A stretch of DNA of 9,331 nucleotides, from assembly GCA_001784725.1 (NCBI GenBank), contig MFRX01000012.1, positions 17,069-26,399 on the forward strand. The letters run 5' to 3'. This DNA is from Candidatus Moranbacteria bacterium RIFCSPHIGHO2_02_FULL_40_12b. Its GTDB lineage: Bacteria > Patescibacteriota > Minisyncoccia > Moranbacterales > 2-12-FULL-40-10. Made by a program: the position numbers and the translations under genes. This document shows positions 1 through 5,744 of the stretch, in pieces. The notes beneath the pieces were generated by a model. It did no database searches, was not told where the DNA came from, and saw only the letters and a program-made list of their open reading frames with translations. The stretch's first letter is position 1, and each line of letters opens with the position of its first letter.

Positions 1-391
1 AAACACCTTTGCCTATGAATTTATCCTCACCTGGCACATTCATTTTCCGCGCTTTCATTCCGAGAGCCATAATTATGCTTTCGGCCAGATACTCCTTTTT
101 CCCGGCAAAAACTTTGAAACCCTCTGGAACAGCGTCAATATTGGAAACATCCGCTTGAATTATTTCGGCTCCCAAGCGCCTGGCGTGCTTTTCAAATTTC
201 CCCATCAGTTCACGCCCGGAAATGGAAATATCCCCCGCCCAGTTTTCAATTTCCGCCGCTTCCACCACTTGCCCGCCAATTTCGTTTCCAATAACAATAT
301 GATCCAGCTTATAACGAGACGCGTAAATTGACGCGCCTAATCCCGCCGGTCCAGCGCCGATGACAATTAAATCGTAAATCTTATTTTCCAT
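1..391 (-). CDS. trxB: Thioredoxin reductase, N-terminal part (runs off window)
   Basis: FAD- and NADPH-dependent flavoprotein that reduces thioredoxin in the cytoplasm. Only the first 130 residues are here (family about 310); the rest lies beyond base 1. The translation starts MENKIYDLIVIGAGPAG, the Rossmann FAD-binding motif GxGPAG at residues 12-17, followed by LGASIYASRY and the GGQ (39-41) typical of TrxB. The redox-active CxxC and the NADPH domain would be in the missing part, so a related ferredoxin/flavodoxin NADP reductase cannot be fully excluded. It follows trxA on the same strand after a repeat-rich gap of about 130 bp, which supports the TrxB reading. The ATG at 391 has no clear SD upstream; the start was chosen because the FAD motif begins a few residues later. 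Confidence 0.9.
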   Translation of the reverse strand, partial: MENKIYDLIVIGAGPAGLGASIYASRYKLDHIVIGNEIGGQVVEAAEIENWAGDISISGRELMGKFEKHARRLGAEIIQADVSNIDAVPEGFKVFAGKKEYLAESIIMALGMKARKMNVPGEDKFIGKGV

Positions 392-520
392 AAAAATTGA
401 ATTTAGAATTTAGTATCTCGAACTTTGAATGGGAATATAGAATTTGGAATACAGGAAATATTTTCTCGATTCATTATTCCAAATTCCTGTTCTAAATTCC
501 AAATTCGCAATTCAAAATTC
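392..520. repeat. AT-rich gap with nested AATTC-type repeats between trxA and trxB
   Basis: This gap holds short direct and inverted repeats built from gaattt/aaattc units. The 11-mer attccaaattc occurs twice (476-486, 496-506). Both copies are complementary to gaatttggaat (440-450), and acaggaa (451-457) pairs with ttcctgt (484-490), so alternative hairpins can form. The 13-mer gaatttagaattt at 399-411 recurs at 7153-7165 in the gap before murF. No promoter or terminator is evident. Confidence 0.6.
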
Positions 521-835
<315 letters not shown>

Positions 836-844
836 ATAAAATAG

Positions 845-944
845 TGTCATCCTGAGCGAAGTTCTGATTTTAATTGGAACGAAGCCGAAGGATCTCGGGA
901 TTCCTCGGTTACTCCGCCGGCTGGCGGATTCACTCGGAATGACA
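845..944. repeat. ~100-bp inverted-repeat element of the TGTCATTCCGAG type
   Basis: The ends are imperfect inverted repeats: tgtcatcctgag at 845-856 and, on the other strand, tgtcattccgag (933-944), 10 of 12 matching. Inside are a ccgcc-ggct-ggcgg hairpin (914-927) and the segments gccgaaggatc and gggattcctcgg. Repeats with CATTCCGAG/AAGGATC words are known from many bacterial and metagenomic genomes and look like non-coding MITE- or REP-like elements. It fills nearly the whole gap between the CcdA-like gene and trxA and is markedly richer in GC than its surroundings, so it probably arrived as a unit. Confidence 0.7.
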
Positions 945-948
945 TTGT

Positions 949-1992
949 TTAAATCCTCGAATAAATCAAATAAACTCCCAACAATAACATTATAACTCCG
1001 GCAACCGCGTGGAGCAACTGAAGATTGCTTTTTCTCCATTCGTCCAATTTTCCCATCCGGGTATTGAAAAAGTACATAGCGAATGTAATTATCAGCATCG
1101 GCAGGACGAATATCAGGTTATAGAGAGCCAGAAGAAAAAATGGAATCGCTCCGCCTGTTTTTCCCGCAATCATTCCTAAAATCACGATATACGGCCCGCT
1201 GGCGCAGGGAACCAAAAACAAACTTACTATAAATCCGACTCCAAAAGCGCCGATTGGACTAGTCACTCCTTTGATAATACTTTGCAACTTCGGTCTCCAT
1301 CTGAAAGGCACTTCCATTACAAAAACTTTACCGTGCCAAAATGCGTCTTTGAGATTTGCCAGTCCCACTATTATGGACAGGACTCCGGCTCCAAGCGATA
1401 AATATCTTGAAATACTGAAAGCCGATATGGCCTTATAGAAACCTATGCCCATTAGAAAATAAGACATAAAAATAGCCAGAGAAAACGCCAGTCCTGATAA
1501 AAGCGCTTGATTTTTCCCTTTGGAAGCGATAACTGTTGCCAAAAGCAAAACAAGTACGGCCATCGCGCAAGGATTGCTGGCATCCACAAAAGCCGCCGCA
1601 ATAAGCGCTATCAGCGTAAAATTATTCGGAAGATTTCCTTTTTCTGGTTTAAATTCTTTGAGTCGCCCTTTAAAAAAATCAATTATCGGCTGATCTCCCG
1701 TTATCAGCTCTCCATCCGTAATAACTGCGGGAATCCCGGTCTGGTTTCCGTATCCTTTTTCATCGAAAATATTTTTTAGTTTTATTTTATTTTTCAGTTC
1801 GTCAAAATTCAGTTTTTCCACATCATATTTTTCATAAACTCCGTTTTCCATGAAAAAATCATTGACATTTTGGCAATGCGGACACCAGTCGGCATAGAAA
1901 TAAGTAAAAGATGGTTTATTTTCTTGGGCAAAAGCGATGCTGGCCAATGCGAAAAAAAATAATAGAGATGTAAGAAAAAATATTTTTTTCAT
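949..1992 (-). CDS. Secreted thioredoxin domain fused to CcdA/DsbD-type membrane domain
   Basis: 347-residue membrane protein likely to move reducing equivalents across the membrane to extracytoplasmic thiols. Residues 1-22 form a signal peptide or first membrane segment ending in ASIAFAQ. Residues 23-115 are a thioredoxin-fold domain with active site WCPHC (36-40) and cis-proline segment GIPAV (86-90). From about 125 on there are some six membrane segments of the cytochrome c biogenesis (CcdA/DsbD) family, with its paired cysteines in NPCA (140-143) and VPCASGPY (261-268). The domain order differs from E. coli DsbD, whose thioredoxin domain is C-terminal. trxA and trxB lie directly downstream and could supply electrons. 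The ATG at 1992 gives a clean signal peptide, but the strong GGGAGG site sits 15 nt away and better suits an out-of-frame ATG at 2002. Confidence 0.88.
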   Translation of the reverse strand: MKKIFFLTSLLFFFALASIAFAQENKPSFTYFYADWCPHCQNVNDFFMENGVYEKYDVEKLNFDELKNKIKLKNIFDEKGYGNQTGIPAVITDGELITGDQPIIDFFKGRLKEFKPEKGNLPNNFTLIALIAAAFVDASNPCAMAVLVLLLATVIASKGKNQALLSGLAFSLAIFMSYFLMGIGFYKAISAFSISRYLSLGAGVLSIIVGLANLKDAFWHGKVFVMEVPFRWRPKLQSIIKGVTSPIGAFGVGFIVSLFLVPCASGPYIVILGMIAGKTGGAIPFFLLALYNLIFVLPMLIITFAMYFFNTRMGKLDEWRKSNLQLLHAVAGVIMLLLGVYLIYSRI

Positions 1993-2023
1993 AATTTTTC
2001 ATTAATACCTCCCCCCTAGGTAT

Positions 2024-2051
2024 ACCATAGCACATGTTCGTTTTCCGTCAA
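2024..2051 (-). promoter_or_regulatory. Likely promoter of the CcdA-like/trxA/trxB unit
   Basis: On the minus strand TTGACG (2046-2051) and TATGGT (2024-2029) are separated by 16 bp, with a TG extended -10 one base upstream of the -10 box. A GGGGGGAGG ribosome site follows at 2008-2016. The promoter is just downstream of the uppS stop, so the redox genes need not depend on uppS transcription. Confidence 0.6.
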
Positions 2052-2068
2052 ATGCAAAAATTAATTAT

Positions 2069-2773
2069 TCATTTCCCCAACCTTCTTCCCCTACTCTGAT
2101 AATCTTCAATTGCTTTATCCAATTCTTTAGCGGAAAAATCCGGGAAATACTTGTCCGAAAAATAAAGTTGCGCGTTAGCGATGTCCCACATCATAAAGCC
2201 GGCTGAAAGATGCGGCTCTCCTCCGGTTCTTATCAGAAGATTGACTGGCGGCAATTCTTTCGTCATGAGATTGCTTTTCACCGTTTCCGCGGTGATTATC
2301 GTTCCTGGCTTGAAATCTTTCGCTATTTTTCTTATCGCCCCGAGCAATTCAGCGTCGCCGTTGTAAGCCAGAAAAAAATTGAGAAGATGTTTTTTAAAAT
2401 CCTTCGTTTCATTAATTCCCTTTTCCAGAATATTTTTCAGTTTGCCCGGAAGCTGCTCTCTCCATTTTCCTATTATATTAATTCTGGCTTCATTTTTATG
2501 GATATCGTCGCTATTAAACAATTTGGTGAAATATTTTTCATATATTTTCATAAGAGCGAGGTTTTCCCTGACTGGCCTTTTTTTCAGATTATCCAGTGAT
2601 GACCCCCAAAAAGACAGGCATTTTATTCCCATATCTAAAGATCGCCTGATTAATTTCTCGGCATTTAAAGCTCCGGCTTCATGTCCGTCCCATGCCTCCA
2701 GTCCTTTGCCTTTGGCCCAGCGGCGGTTGCCGTCGGGAATTATTGCGATGTGATTGGGCAAATTATCATTCAT
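2069..2773 (-). CDS. uppS: Cis-prenyltransferase, undecaprenyl diphosphate synthase
   Basis: Adds isopentenyl units in cis to a short allylic diphosphate, giving the C55 carrier lipid for peptidoglycan precursors. 234 residues, normal for the family. Visible motifs are HIAIIPDGNRRWA (8-20) with the catalytic Asp14, the GHEAG segment (30-34), FWGSSLDNLKKRP (55-67; the E. coli-type equivalent is FSTENWKRP), and the C-terminal block LLIRTGGEPHLSAG (179-192) continuing to MMWDIANAQLYF and PDF. PDGNRRWA instead of MDGNGRWA is a variant seen in archaeal and some bacterial lineages. The gene ends in TGA right after the usual GRRLGK-like C-terminus, which argues that UGA is a real stop here. No clear SD precedes the ATG at 2773. 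The partner prenyl synthase lies upstream across a 100-bp repeat-bearing gap. Confidence 0.94.
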   Translation of the reverse strand: MNDNLPNHIAIIPDGNRRWAKGKGLEAWDGHEAGALNAEKLIRRSLDMGIKCLSFWGSSLDNLKKRPVRENLALMKIYEKYFTKLFNSDDIHKNEARINIIGKWREQLPGKLKNILEKGINETKDFKKHLLNFFLAYNGDAELLGAIRKIAKDFKPGTIITAETVKSNLMTKELPPVNLLIRTGGEPHLSAGFMMWDIANAQLYFSDKYFPDFSAKELDKAIEDYQSRGRRLGK

Positions 2774-2790
2774 TAAATTTCACTATTTAC

Positions 2791-2858
2791 GGATTAAAGG
2801 ATTAACGGATTATTTATTGCAATAATATTTTAATCCGTTAACTCGTTAATCCTTTAAT
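2791..2858. repeat. GGATTAA repeat cluster forming alternative hairpins
   Basis: Three ggatta units at 8-bp spacing (2791-2812) face an inverted set at 2831-2858. ttaacggatta (2802-2812) is the exact complement of taatccgttaa (2831-2841), and attaaaggattaacg (2793-2807) is the exact complement of cgttaatcctttaat (2844-2858), so two mutually exclusive stems can form. It sits in the gap between the two prenyl genes; there is no T-tract suited to a terminator. Confidence 0.65.
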
Positions 2859-2874
2859 ATTATAATTTGTTAAT

Positions 2875-3942
2875 TTATAATTCCCGGTTTATCATATAAT
2901 CCGCTATTCCTCTCATAAAATCCTTCCCGCTTTCTGATATTTCCAATTTTTCCATTTCCTTTTTTCCCTGAATAACTAATTTTTTGGCGAAATTTTTCGA
3001 GTACTCAAGCGCGCCAGTGTCAATAATTATTTTTCTGAAGTCCTCAATATCCTTTCTGGTCAAATTCTTTTTTCCAAAAATACCGCTGAATATTTTTTTC
3101 TGTCCGGGATTCATTTTTTCACGCGCTTTAACCACCAAAATCGTCTGTTTCCCTTCTCTGATGTCTGAACCCTCTGATTTTCCCGTCTTTTTTTCCGAAC
3201 CGAAGACGCCCAAAATATCATCTTGTATCTGAAAAGCGATCCCCACTGGTATCGCGAACGCGCTTAGTCCCTTCAAAATCTTCCCGCCGGCTCCTCCCAA
3301 AATCGCTCCTAAATGCAGCGGCCCTTCAATCGTGTATTTTGCCGTCTTATATTCATACATCTGAAGAACTTCTTTCTCTGTCGCTTCGCCTTTATAATCC
3401 ATATAAATATCCTTTGACTCTCCAATAACCGTCATTGAAATTATCTCCTGCAGTTTTGTCAGAGCCCTGAAAACATTCTCGGTGTTGAATCCGGAATTGA
3501 ATATTATTTTGCTTCCTATTGCCCCCACCATATCTCCTATTATTATTGCCATTGAACTTCCAAAGTGCCGGTAGTCGCTTTCAGGAAATATCCGCTTTCC
3601 CAATTTTTGATACCGGAAATGAACGGTATTAGTGCCATGCCTTTTTTCATCCCGATCGATAATGTCGTCGTGAATCAGGAGAAACGCGTGAATCAATTCA
3701 ATGCTCACCGCGGTTTTGAGTATCTTTTCTTTTTCTTTTCCTCCTGTTGACAAGTATCCGTAATACATCATCGCCGCCCTTAGCCGTTTCCCTCCAGAAA
3801 GCACGAATTTCTTCACGTATCTCAACGCTTCAGAAATTAAATAATCTTTTTTTCTGGCTTCCTTAACGGCTTTATTAAGATAATCCTTAATTTCTAAATC
3901 GATTTTCTTTTTGAATTCCGAAAGTATTTTTTGGATATCCAT
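2875..3942 (-). CDS. Polyprenyl (trans) diphosphate synthase, FPP/GGPP type
   Basis: Class I prenyltransferase that condenses isopentenyl diphosphate with allylic diphosphates and would give the primer for UppS. 355 residues from the chosen start. Landmarks: GGKRLR (50-55), first aspartate motif HDDIID (91-96) followed by RRHG-like DEKRHG, then QIQDDILGVFG (238-248) as the second aspartate region, and KTGKSEGSDI (252-261). QDDILG with Gly at the fifth position is common in archaeal-type enzymes. Phe87, five residues before the first motif, resembles short-chain GGPP synthases, but product length cannot be fixed from sequence. The frame is open to 4056, with other ATGs at 4011 and 4056; the start MDIQKILSEF at 3942 was chosen because the family alignment begins there and the longer N-terminus is a hydrophobic run without homology. 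No SD is visible at 3942. Confidence 0.9.
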   Translation of the reverse strand: MDIQKILSEFKKKIDLEIKDYLNKAVKEARKKDYLISEALRYVKKFVLSGGKRLRAAMMYYGYLSTGGKEKEKILKTAVSIELIHAFLLIHDDIIDRDEKRHGTNTVHFRYQKLGKRIFPESDYRHFGSSMAIIIGDMVGAIGSKIIFNSGFNTENVFRALTKLQEIISMTVIGESKDIYMDYKGEATEKEVLQMYEYKTAKYTIEGPLHLGAILGGAGGKILKGLSAFAIPVGIAFQIQDDILGVFGSEKKTGKSEGSDIREGKQTILVVKAREKMNPGQKKIFSGIFGKKNLTRKDIEDFRKIIIDTGALEYSKNFAKKLVIQGKKEMEKLEISESGKDFMRGIADYMINREL

Positions 3943-4027
3943 AAATGAAAGCTTAAATAAGAAAAATAAAAGGAATTTATTATTTTCCTTTTGAAGGTTA
4001 TTTATTGACATATACCATACTTCCCTA

Positions 4028-4056
4028 ATTCTATTCCAAATAAAAATATTTGACAA
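4028..4056 (-). promoter_or_regulatory. Likely promoter of the prenyl synthase gene
   Basis: On the minus strand TTGTCA (4051-4056) and TAGAAT (4028-4033) are 17 bp apart. Transcription would begin near 4021, leaving a leader of about 80 nt to the start at 3942. The -35 box overlaps the -35 box of the divergent plus-strand promoter. Confidence 0.6.
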
Positions 4057-4078
4057 GGATAGTTTTCTAATGTAAGGT
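4050..4078 (+). promoter_or_regulatory. Likely promoter of the plus-strand orphan gene
   Basis: TTGACA (4050-4055) and TAAGGT (4073-4078) are 17 bp apart, about 66 bp before the TTG start at 4145. The -35 box is a perfect consensus; the -10 is weaker. It shares the bases tgaca with the -35 box of the opposing promoter. Confidence 0.5.
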
Positions 4079-4144
4079 GATTAGTGGTTTTTTGAAAAAT
4101 TAGGAATTATTAATAAATAAAAAAACAAGTAAAAGGAGGAAAAT

Positions 4145-4918
4145 TTGGAGAAAAAAAGCAACAATTCTGAAAGATATGATACGGTGGACAGATACGTAAA
4201 GAAGGTCGCGAATCTCAAGAATTATGGATTTTCCGAGGAAGAACTCGCGATTGATGTGAAAGAGGGGGAAGAAAAAATTATAATAAAAACACATCCCCGC
4301 CTGTTCCGAATTCTAAAAGATTTTTTTGACAAAGAGTTTGAGCTTCCCGATTTTTATACAACAATGAAGAACATTATAGGATTCAGAGAAGAAGGCGTCA
4401 TTGTTGTTGAGAAGGGAAAAAAGTTCTGCTATGCTCCCGCTATAACGCGAATGCTGATATTTCAGTTACTTGATAAGTTGAATCGGGAGCGGATATTAAA
4501 CCAGAAAAAAACTAACAAAGAGAGGGAAAGAACCATACAAAAACTTCTTTCCCGAACCGAGATGGGACTCTTGCCATGCATTGAGAAAATAAAAAGAATT
4601 AATTGCTACTATTCCAACGGGCTTTATGTGATCACCATCAAATGCAAGAAGTTAAAGAAAGTGATAAAATCCCATTTATTATCGGAAGCCCACAACCAAA
4701 TCACTGAAATCGAGCATCTGATAATACCTTTTAGTATCAAAGTCAAGGAATCAATGACCGAAAAGAAAAAATGGGGATATAGAGTGGTATTTAAAATAAC
4801 GGGGCTGACGATTGAGTTTGCTCTCACCCAGTCCGAGGCCGAGGAGACGGATTTGGTAGAAAAAGGGGTAAATGCCGCGATTATTCCTCTGATGCAGAAA
4901 TTTTCAAGAAATAAATGA
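4145..4918 (+). CDS. Unrecognised 257-residue soluble protein
   Basis: I do not recognise this protein. It is charged, rich in Lys and Glu, has no signal peptide or membrane segment, and so is probably cytoplasmic. Residues 1-100 look mixed alpha/beta (IIIKTHPRLFRILKDFF, then GVIVVEKGKKF). Residues 104-137 are a highly charged stretch likely to be helical. Residues 138-257 again look mixed, with short hydrophobic strands (YVITIKC, YRVVFKITGLTIEFAL). Four cysteines (95, 145, 154, 167) do not form a clear CxxC pair. The start is TTG, supported by AGGAGG at 4134-4139 five bases upstream; no ATG fits. It is the only plus-strand gene in the window, monocistronic, with its own promoter and an intrinsic terminator directly after its TGA stop. 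Strong expression signals argue that it is a real gene; function is open. Confidence 0.85.
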   Translation: MEKKSNNSERYDTVDRYVKKVANLKNYGFSEEELAIDVKEGEEKIIIKTHPRLFRILKDFFDKEFELPDFYTTMKNIIGFREEGVIVVEKGKKFCYAPAITRMLIFQLLDKLNRERILNQKKTNKERERTIQKLLSRTEMGLLPCIEKIKRINCYYSNGLYVITIKCKKLKKVIKSHLLSEAHNQITEIEHLIIPFSIKVKESMTEKKKWGYRVVFKITGLTIEFALTQSEAEETDLVEKGVNAAIIPLMQKFSRNK

Positions 4919-4923
4919 TTCAT

Positions 4924-4955
4924 ATAAGGGATGCAACCGCATCCCTTATTTTTTT
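4924..4955 (+). terminator. Intrinsic terminator of the orphan gene
   Basis: Perfect 11-bp stem ataagggatgc (4924-4934) with gcatcccttat (4939-4949), loop aacc, followed by a T-run ending at 4955. It begins 5 nt after the TGA stop. There is no T-tract for the opposite strand, so it acts only rightward. Confidence 0.92.
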
Positions 4956-4956
4956 A

Positions 4957-4993
4957 GTGCCGCCAAGGGGATTTTAACCCCTGATCTTCAGGA
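4957..4993 (-). pseudogene. Partial copy of tRNA-Glu, 3' half
   Basis: This segment matches the 3' half of the tRNA-Glu gene at an offset of exactly 60 bp: 34 of 37 positions agree between 4957-4993 and 5017-5053. It contains the 3' side of the anticodon stem, the variable region, the T arm and the 3' acceptor strand, but the anticodon, D arm and 5' acceptor strand are missing. The T loop has changed from TTCGAAT to TTAAAAT, losing the TΨC core, so it cannot be a working tRNA. Short inverted repeats ttagtgc (4954-4960) and gcactaa (5002-5008) flank it. Confidence 0.8.
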
Positions 4994-5017
4994 CTCGCCC
5001 CGCACTAATAATTTTCG

Positions 5018-5093
5018 TACCGCCAAGGGGATTCGAACCCCTGATCTTCAGGATGAGAACCTGATGTCCTAGACCGGACTAGACGATGGCGGC
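5018..5093 (-). tRNA. tRNA-Glu (anticodon CTC)
   Basis: 76-nt cloverleaf on the minus strand. The acceptor strand GCCGCCA pairs with TGGCGGT (first pair a G-U wobble), followed by discriminator A. The D arm begins GTCTAGTCCGG, the anticodon arm is TCAGG-TTCTCAT-CCTGA with anticodon CTC (reads GAG), and the T arm is AGGGG-TTCGAAT-CCCCT. The CTAG/CTAGGAC D-arm words are typical of tRNA-Glu. CCA is not encoded; the next bases are CG. Confidence 0.95.
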
Positions 5094-5104
5094 ATTCAAT
5101 TGAT

Positions 5105-5133
5105 AATTTAACAATCTTTAAGAATTTAATCAA
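5105..5133 (-). promoter_or_regulatory. Candidate promoter of tRNA-Glu
   Basis: On the minus strand TTGATT (5128-5133) and TAAATT (5105-5110) are 17 bp apart, 11 bp before the first base of the tRNA, which would leave a very short 5' leader. The region is AT-rich, so chance matches are possible. Confidence 0.4.
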
Positions 5134-5154
5134 TATTCATCAATACACGATTTT

Positions 5155-5194
5155 AACATTGCCATTTATTGCTATCGCAAAAAATGGCAATGTT
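5155..5194. repeat. Large near-perfect hairpin
   Basis: aacattgccattt (5155-5167) is the exact complement of aaatggcaatgtt (5182-5194). The loop itself folds as ttgc-tatc-gcaa, so the whole forms a 17-bp stem with one A/A mismatch and a 4-base loop. There is no T-tract on either strand. It lies between the branched terminator and the tRNA-Glu promoter. The 11-mer tgataatttaa occurs on both sides (5101-5111 and 5194-5204). Confidence 0.6.
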
Positions 5195-5217
5195 GATAAT
5201 TTAATAAGCAAGAAAAT

Positions 5218-5293
5218 AAAAAAACCTTGTCAGCGATTCGTTCTTAATTTTAAGAATATAGAAATTCATTTTGAATTTCGCCGACAAGGTTTT
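5218..5293 (-). terminator. Branched (three-way junction) intrinsic terminator of the 60-residue gene
   Basis: The outer stem pairs 5221-5236 with 5278-5293 (15 of 16 positions), and on the minus strand it is followed by seven Ts (5218-5224), then ATTTT. Inside are two further perfect hairpins: ttcttaa/ttaagaa (5241-5256) and gaaattca/tgaatttc (5261-5279). The RNA would fold as a small three-way junction rather than a simple hairpin. Position and T-run suggest termination of the transcript that carries the 60-residue gene. Confidence 0.65.
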
Positions 5294-5309
5294 ACAGAAT
5301 CACTTCCAT
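5292..5309 (-). other. Five-codon reading frame with strong SD
   Basis: Directly after the 60-residue gene, AGGAGG (5318-5323) stands 8 nt before an ATG at 5309, with the SD beginning right at that gene's TGA stop. This is the layout of a translationally coupled second gene, yet the frame reads only MEVIL before TAA, which falls at the base of the terminator stem. It may be the remnant of a longer gene cut off by the palindromic element, a minimal ORF, or chance. No function is claimed. Confidence 0.35.
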
Positions 5310-5323
5310 ATTTTCTCCCTCCT

Positions 5324-5506
5324 TCAGATTGAGCTTTGCCCGCATACGCAGGCAATAAATTCCGGAACATATACTCTTTCCTCAACTACTTCTCCGATCT
5401 CAATCTCTGTTCCCGGAATTTTAAAAAAATTATCGCCGCTCTTTTCAAATTGAGCGCAATATTTTTTTCCGCCTTTTTGATATTCGTGGGTTATTACTTC
5501 TGACAT
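5324..5506 (-). CDS. Unrecognised 60-residue small protein
   Basis: I do not recognise this protein. It starts MSEVITHEYQKGGKKYCAQF and ends with a CxC motif (Cys53, Cys55) in ACVCGQSSI; a third Cys is at 17. There is no membrane segment or signal peptide, and it is acidic in the middle (IPGTEIEIGEVVEE). The alternating polar/hydrophobic pattern suggests mainly beta strands. That the frame is real is supported by AGGAGG 7 nt before the ATG, a perfect consensus promoter about 180 bp upstream and a terminator directly downstream. The cysteines could bind metal or be redox-active, but nothing in the sequence decides this. It is transcribed separately from murF and the tRNA and is preceded by an unusually long structured leader. 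Confidence 0.75.
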   Translation of the reverse strand: MSEVITHEYQKGGKKYCAQFEKSGDNFFKIPGTEIEIGEVVEERVYVPEFIACVCGQSSI

Positions 5507-5677
5507 GACGATACCTCCTTTCTTTGTAATAATGGAAGTTAAATTTTTTCAAAAAACTGCCTATAAAACGAAACAGAAGACAACCCCCATTAGGAACTGT
5601 CTTCTGTTTTCAAAGCAACTCTCGCAAAAATGTCACTTTGAACTCGATTTATACAATTATGTTTTTGTATTATTTCA
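5507..5677 (-). promoter_or_regulatory. Structured ~170-nt 5' leader of the 60-residue gene
   Basis: Between the expected transcription start (about 5677) and the ATG, the RNA can form three successive hairpins. The first is atacaa/ttgtat (5651-5656 with 5665-5670). The second is a 9-bp stem pairing 5632-5640 with 5611-5619 that includes two G-U pairs. The third is a perfect 12-bp stem pairing 5598-5609 with 5571-5582, whose 15-nt loop contains UGGGGG. The third hairpin is followed by CGUUUUA, a weak U-run, so it could act as an attenuator. An A-rich stretch and the AGGAGG site follow. I cannot match it to a known riboswitch class. Confidence 0.5.
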
Positions 5678-5683
5678 CCCCTT

Positions 5684-5712
5684 ATTATACTCCTAAAACT
5701 ATTACTTGTCAA
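5684..5712 (-). promoter_or_regulatory. Perfect consensus sigma-70-type promoter
   Basis: On the minus strand TTGACA (5707-5712) and TATAAT (5684-5689) with the optimal 17-bp spacer. It lies 30-60 bp past the murF stop and drives the structured leader and the 60-residue gene. It is the strongest promoter visible in the window. Confidence 0.88.
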
Positions 5713-5744
5713 GTCGTAGCTGTGGATAAAATACCAACTTGAAT

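Noticed and set aside
836..1039. 68-residue N-terminal extension of thioredoxin
   Set aside because: It translates a repeat element and the antisense-free end of the upstream gene, overlaps that gene, and has no homology to thioredoxins.
2791..2858. CRISPR array
   Set aside because: The units are only 6-8 bp, without spacers of constant length, and they form inverted pairs rather than spaced direct repeats.
3943..4056. Longer N-terminus of the prenyl synthase (starts at 4011 or 4056)
   Set aside because: The added residues are a hydrophobic run without family homology, and the promoter -10 at 4028-4033 lies inside the longest version.
4100..4294. 64-residue minus-strand hydrophobic frame
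   Set aside because: It is antisense to the start of the orphan gene, lacks an SD, and its hydrophobicity follows from the complement of Lys/Glu-rich codons.
4145..5053. Complete integrated element bounded by tRNA att repeats
   Set aside because: Both copies of the tRNA 3' half lie on the same side of the orphan gene with about 20 bp between them, no second copy was seen left of the gene, and no integrase is present.
5571..5609. Plus-strand terminator
   Set aside because: The 12-bp stem is followed by only a short T-run on the plus strand and no plus-strand gene ends there; it fits the minus-strand leader better.
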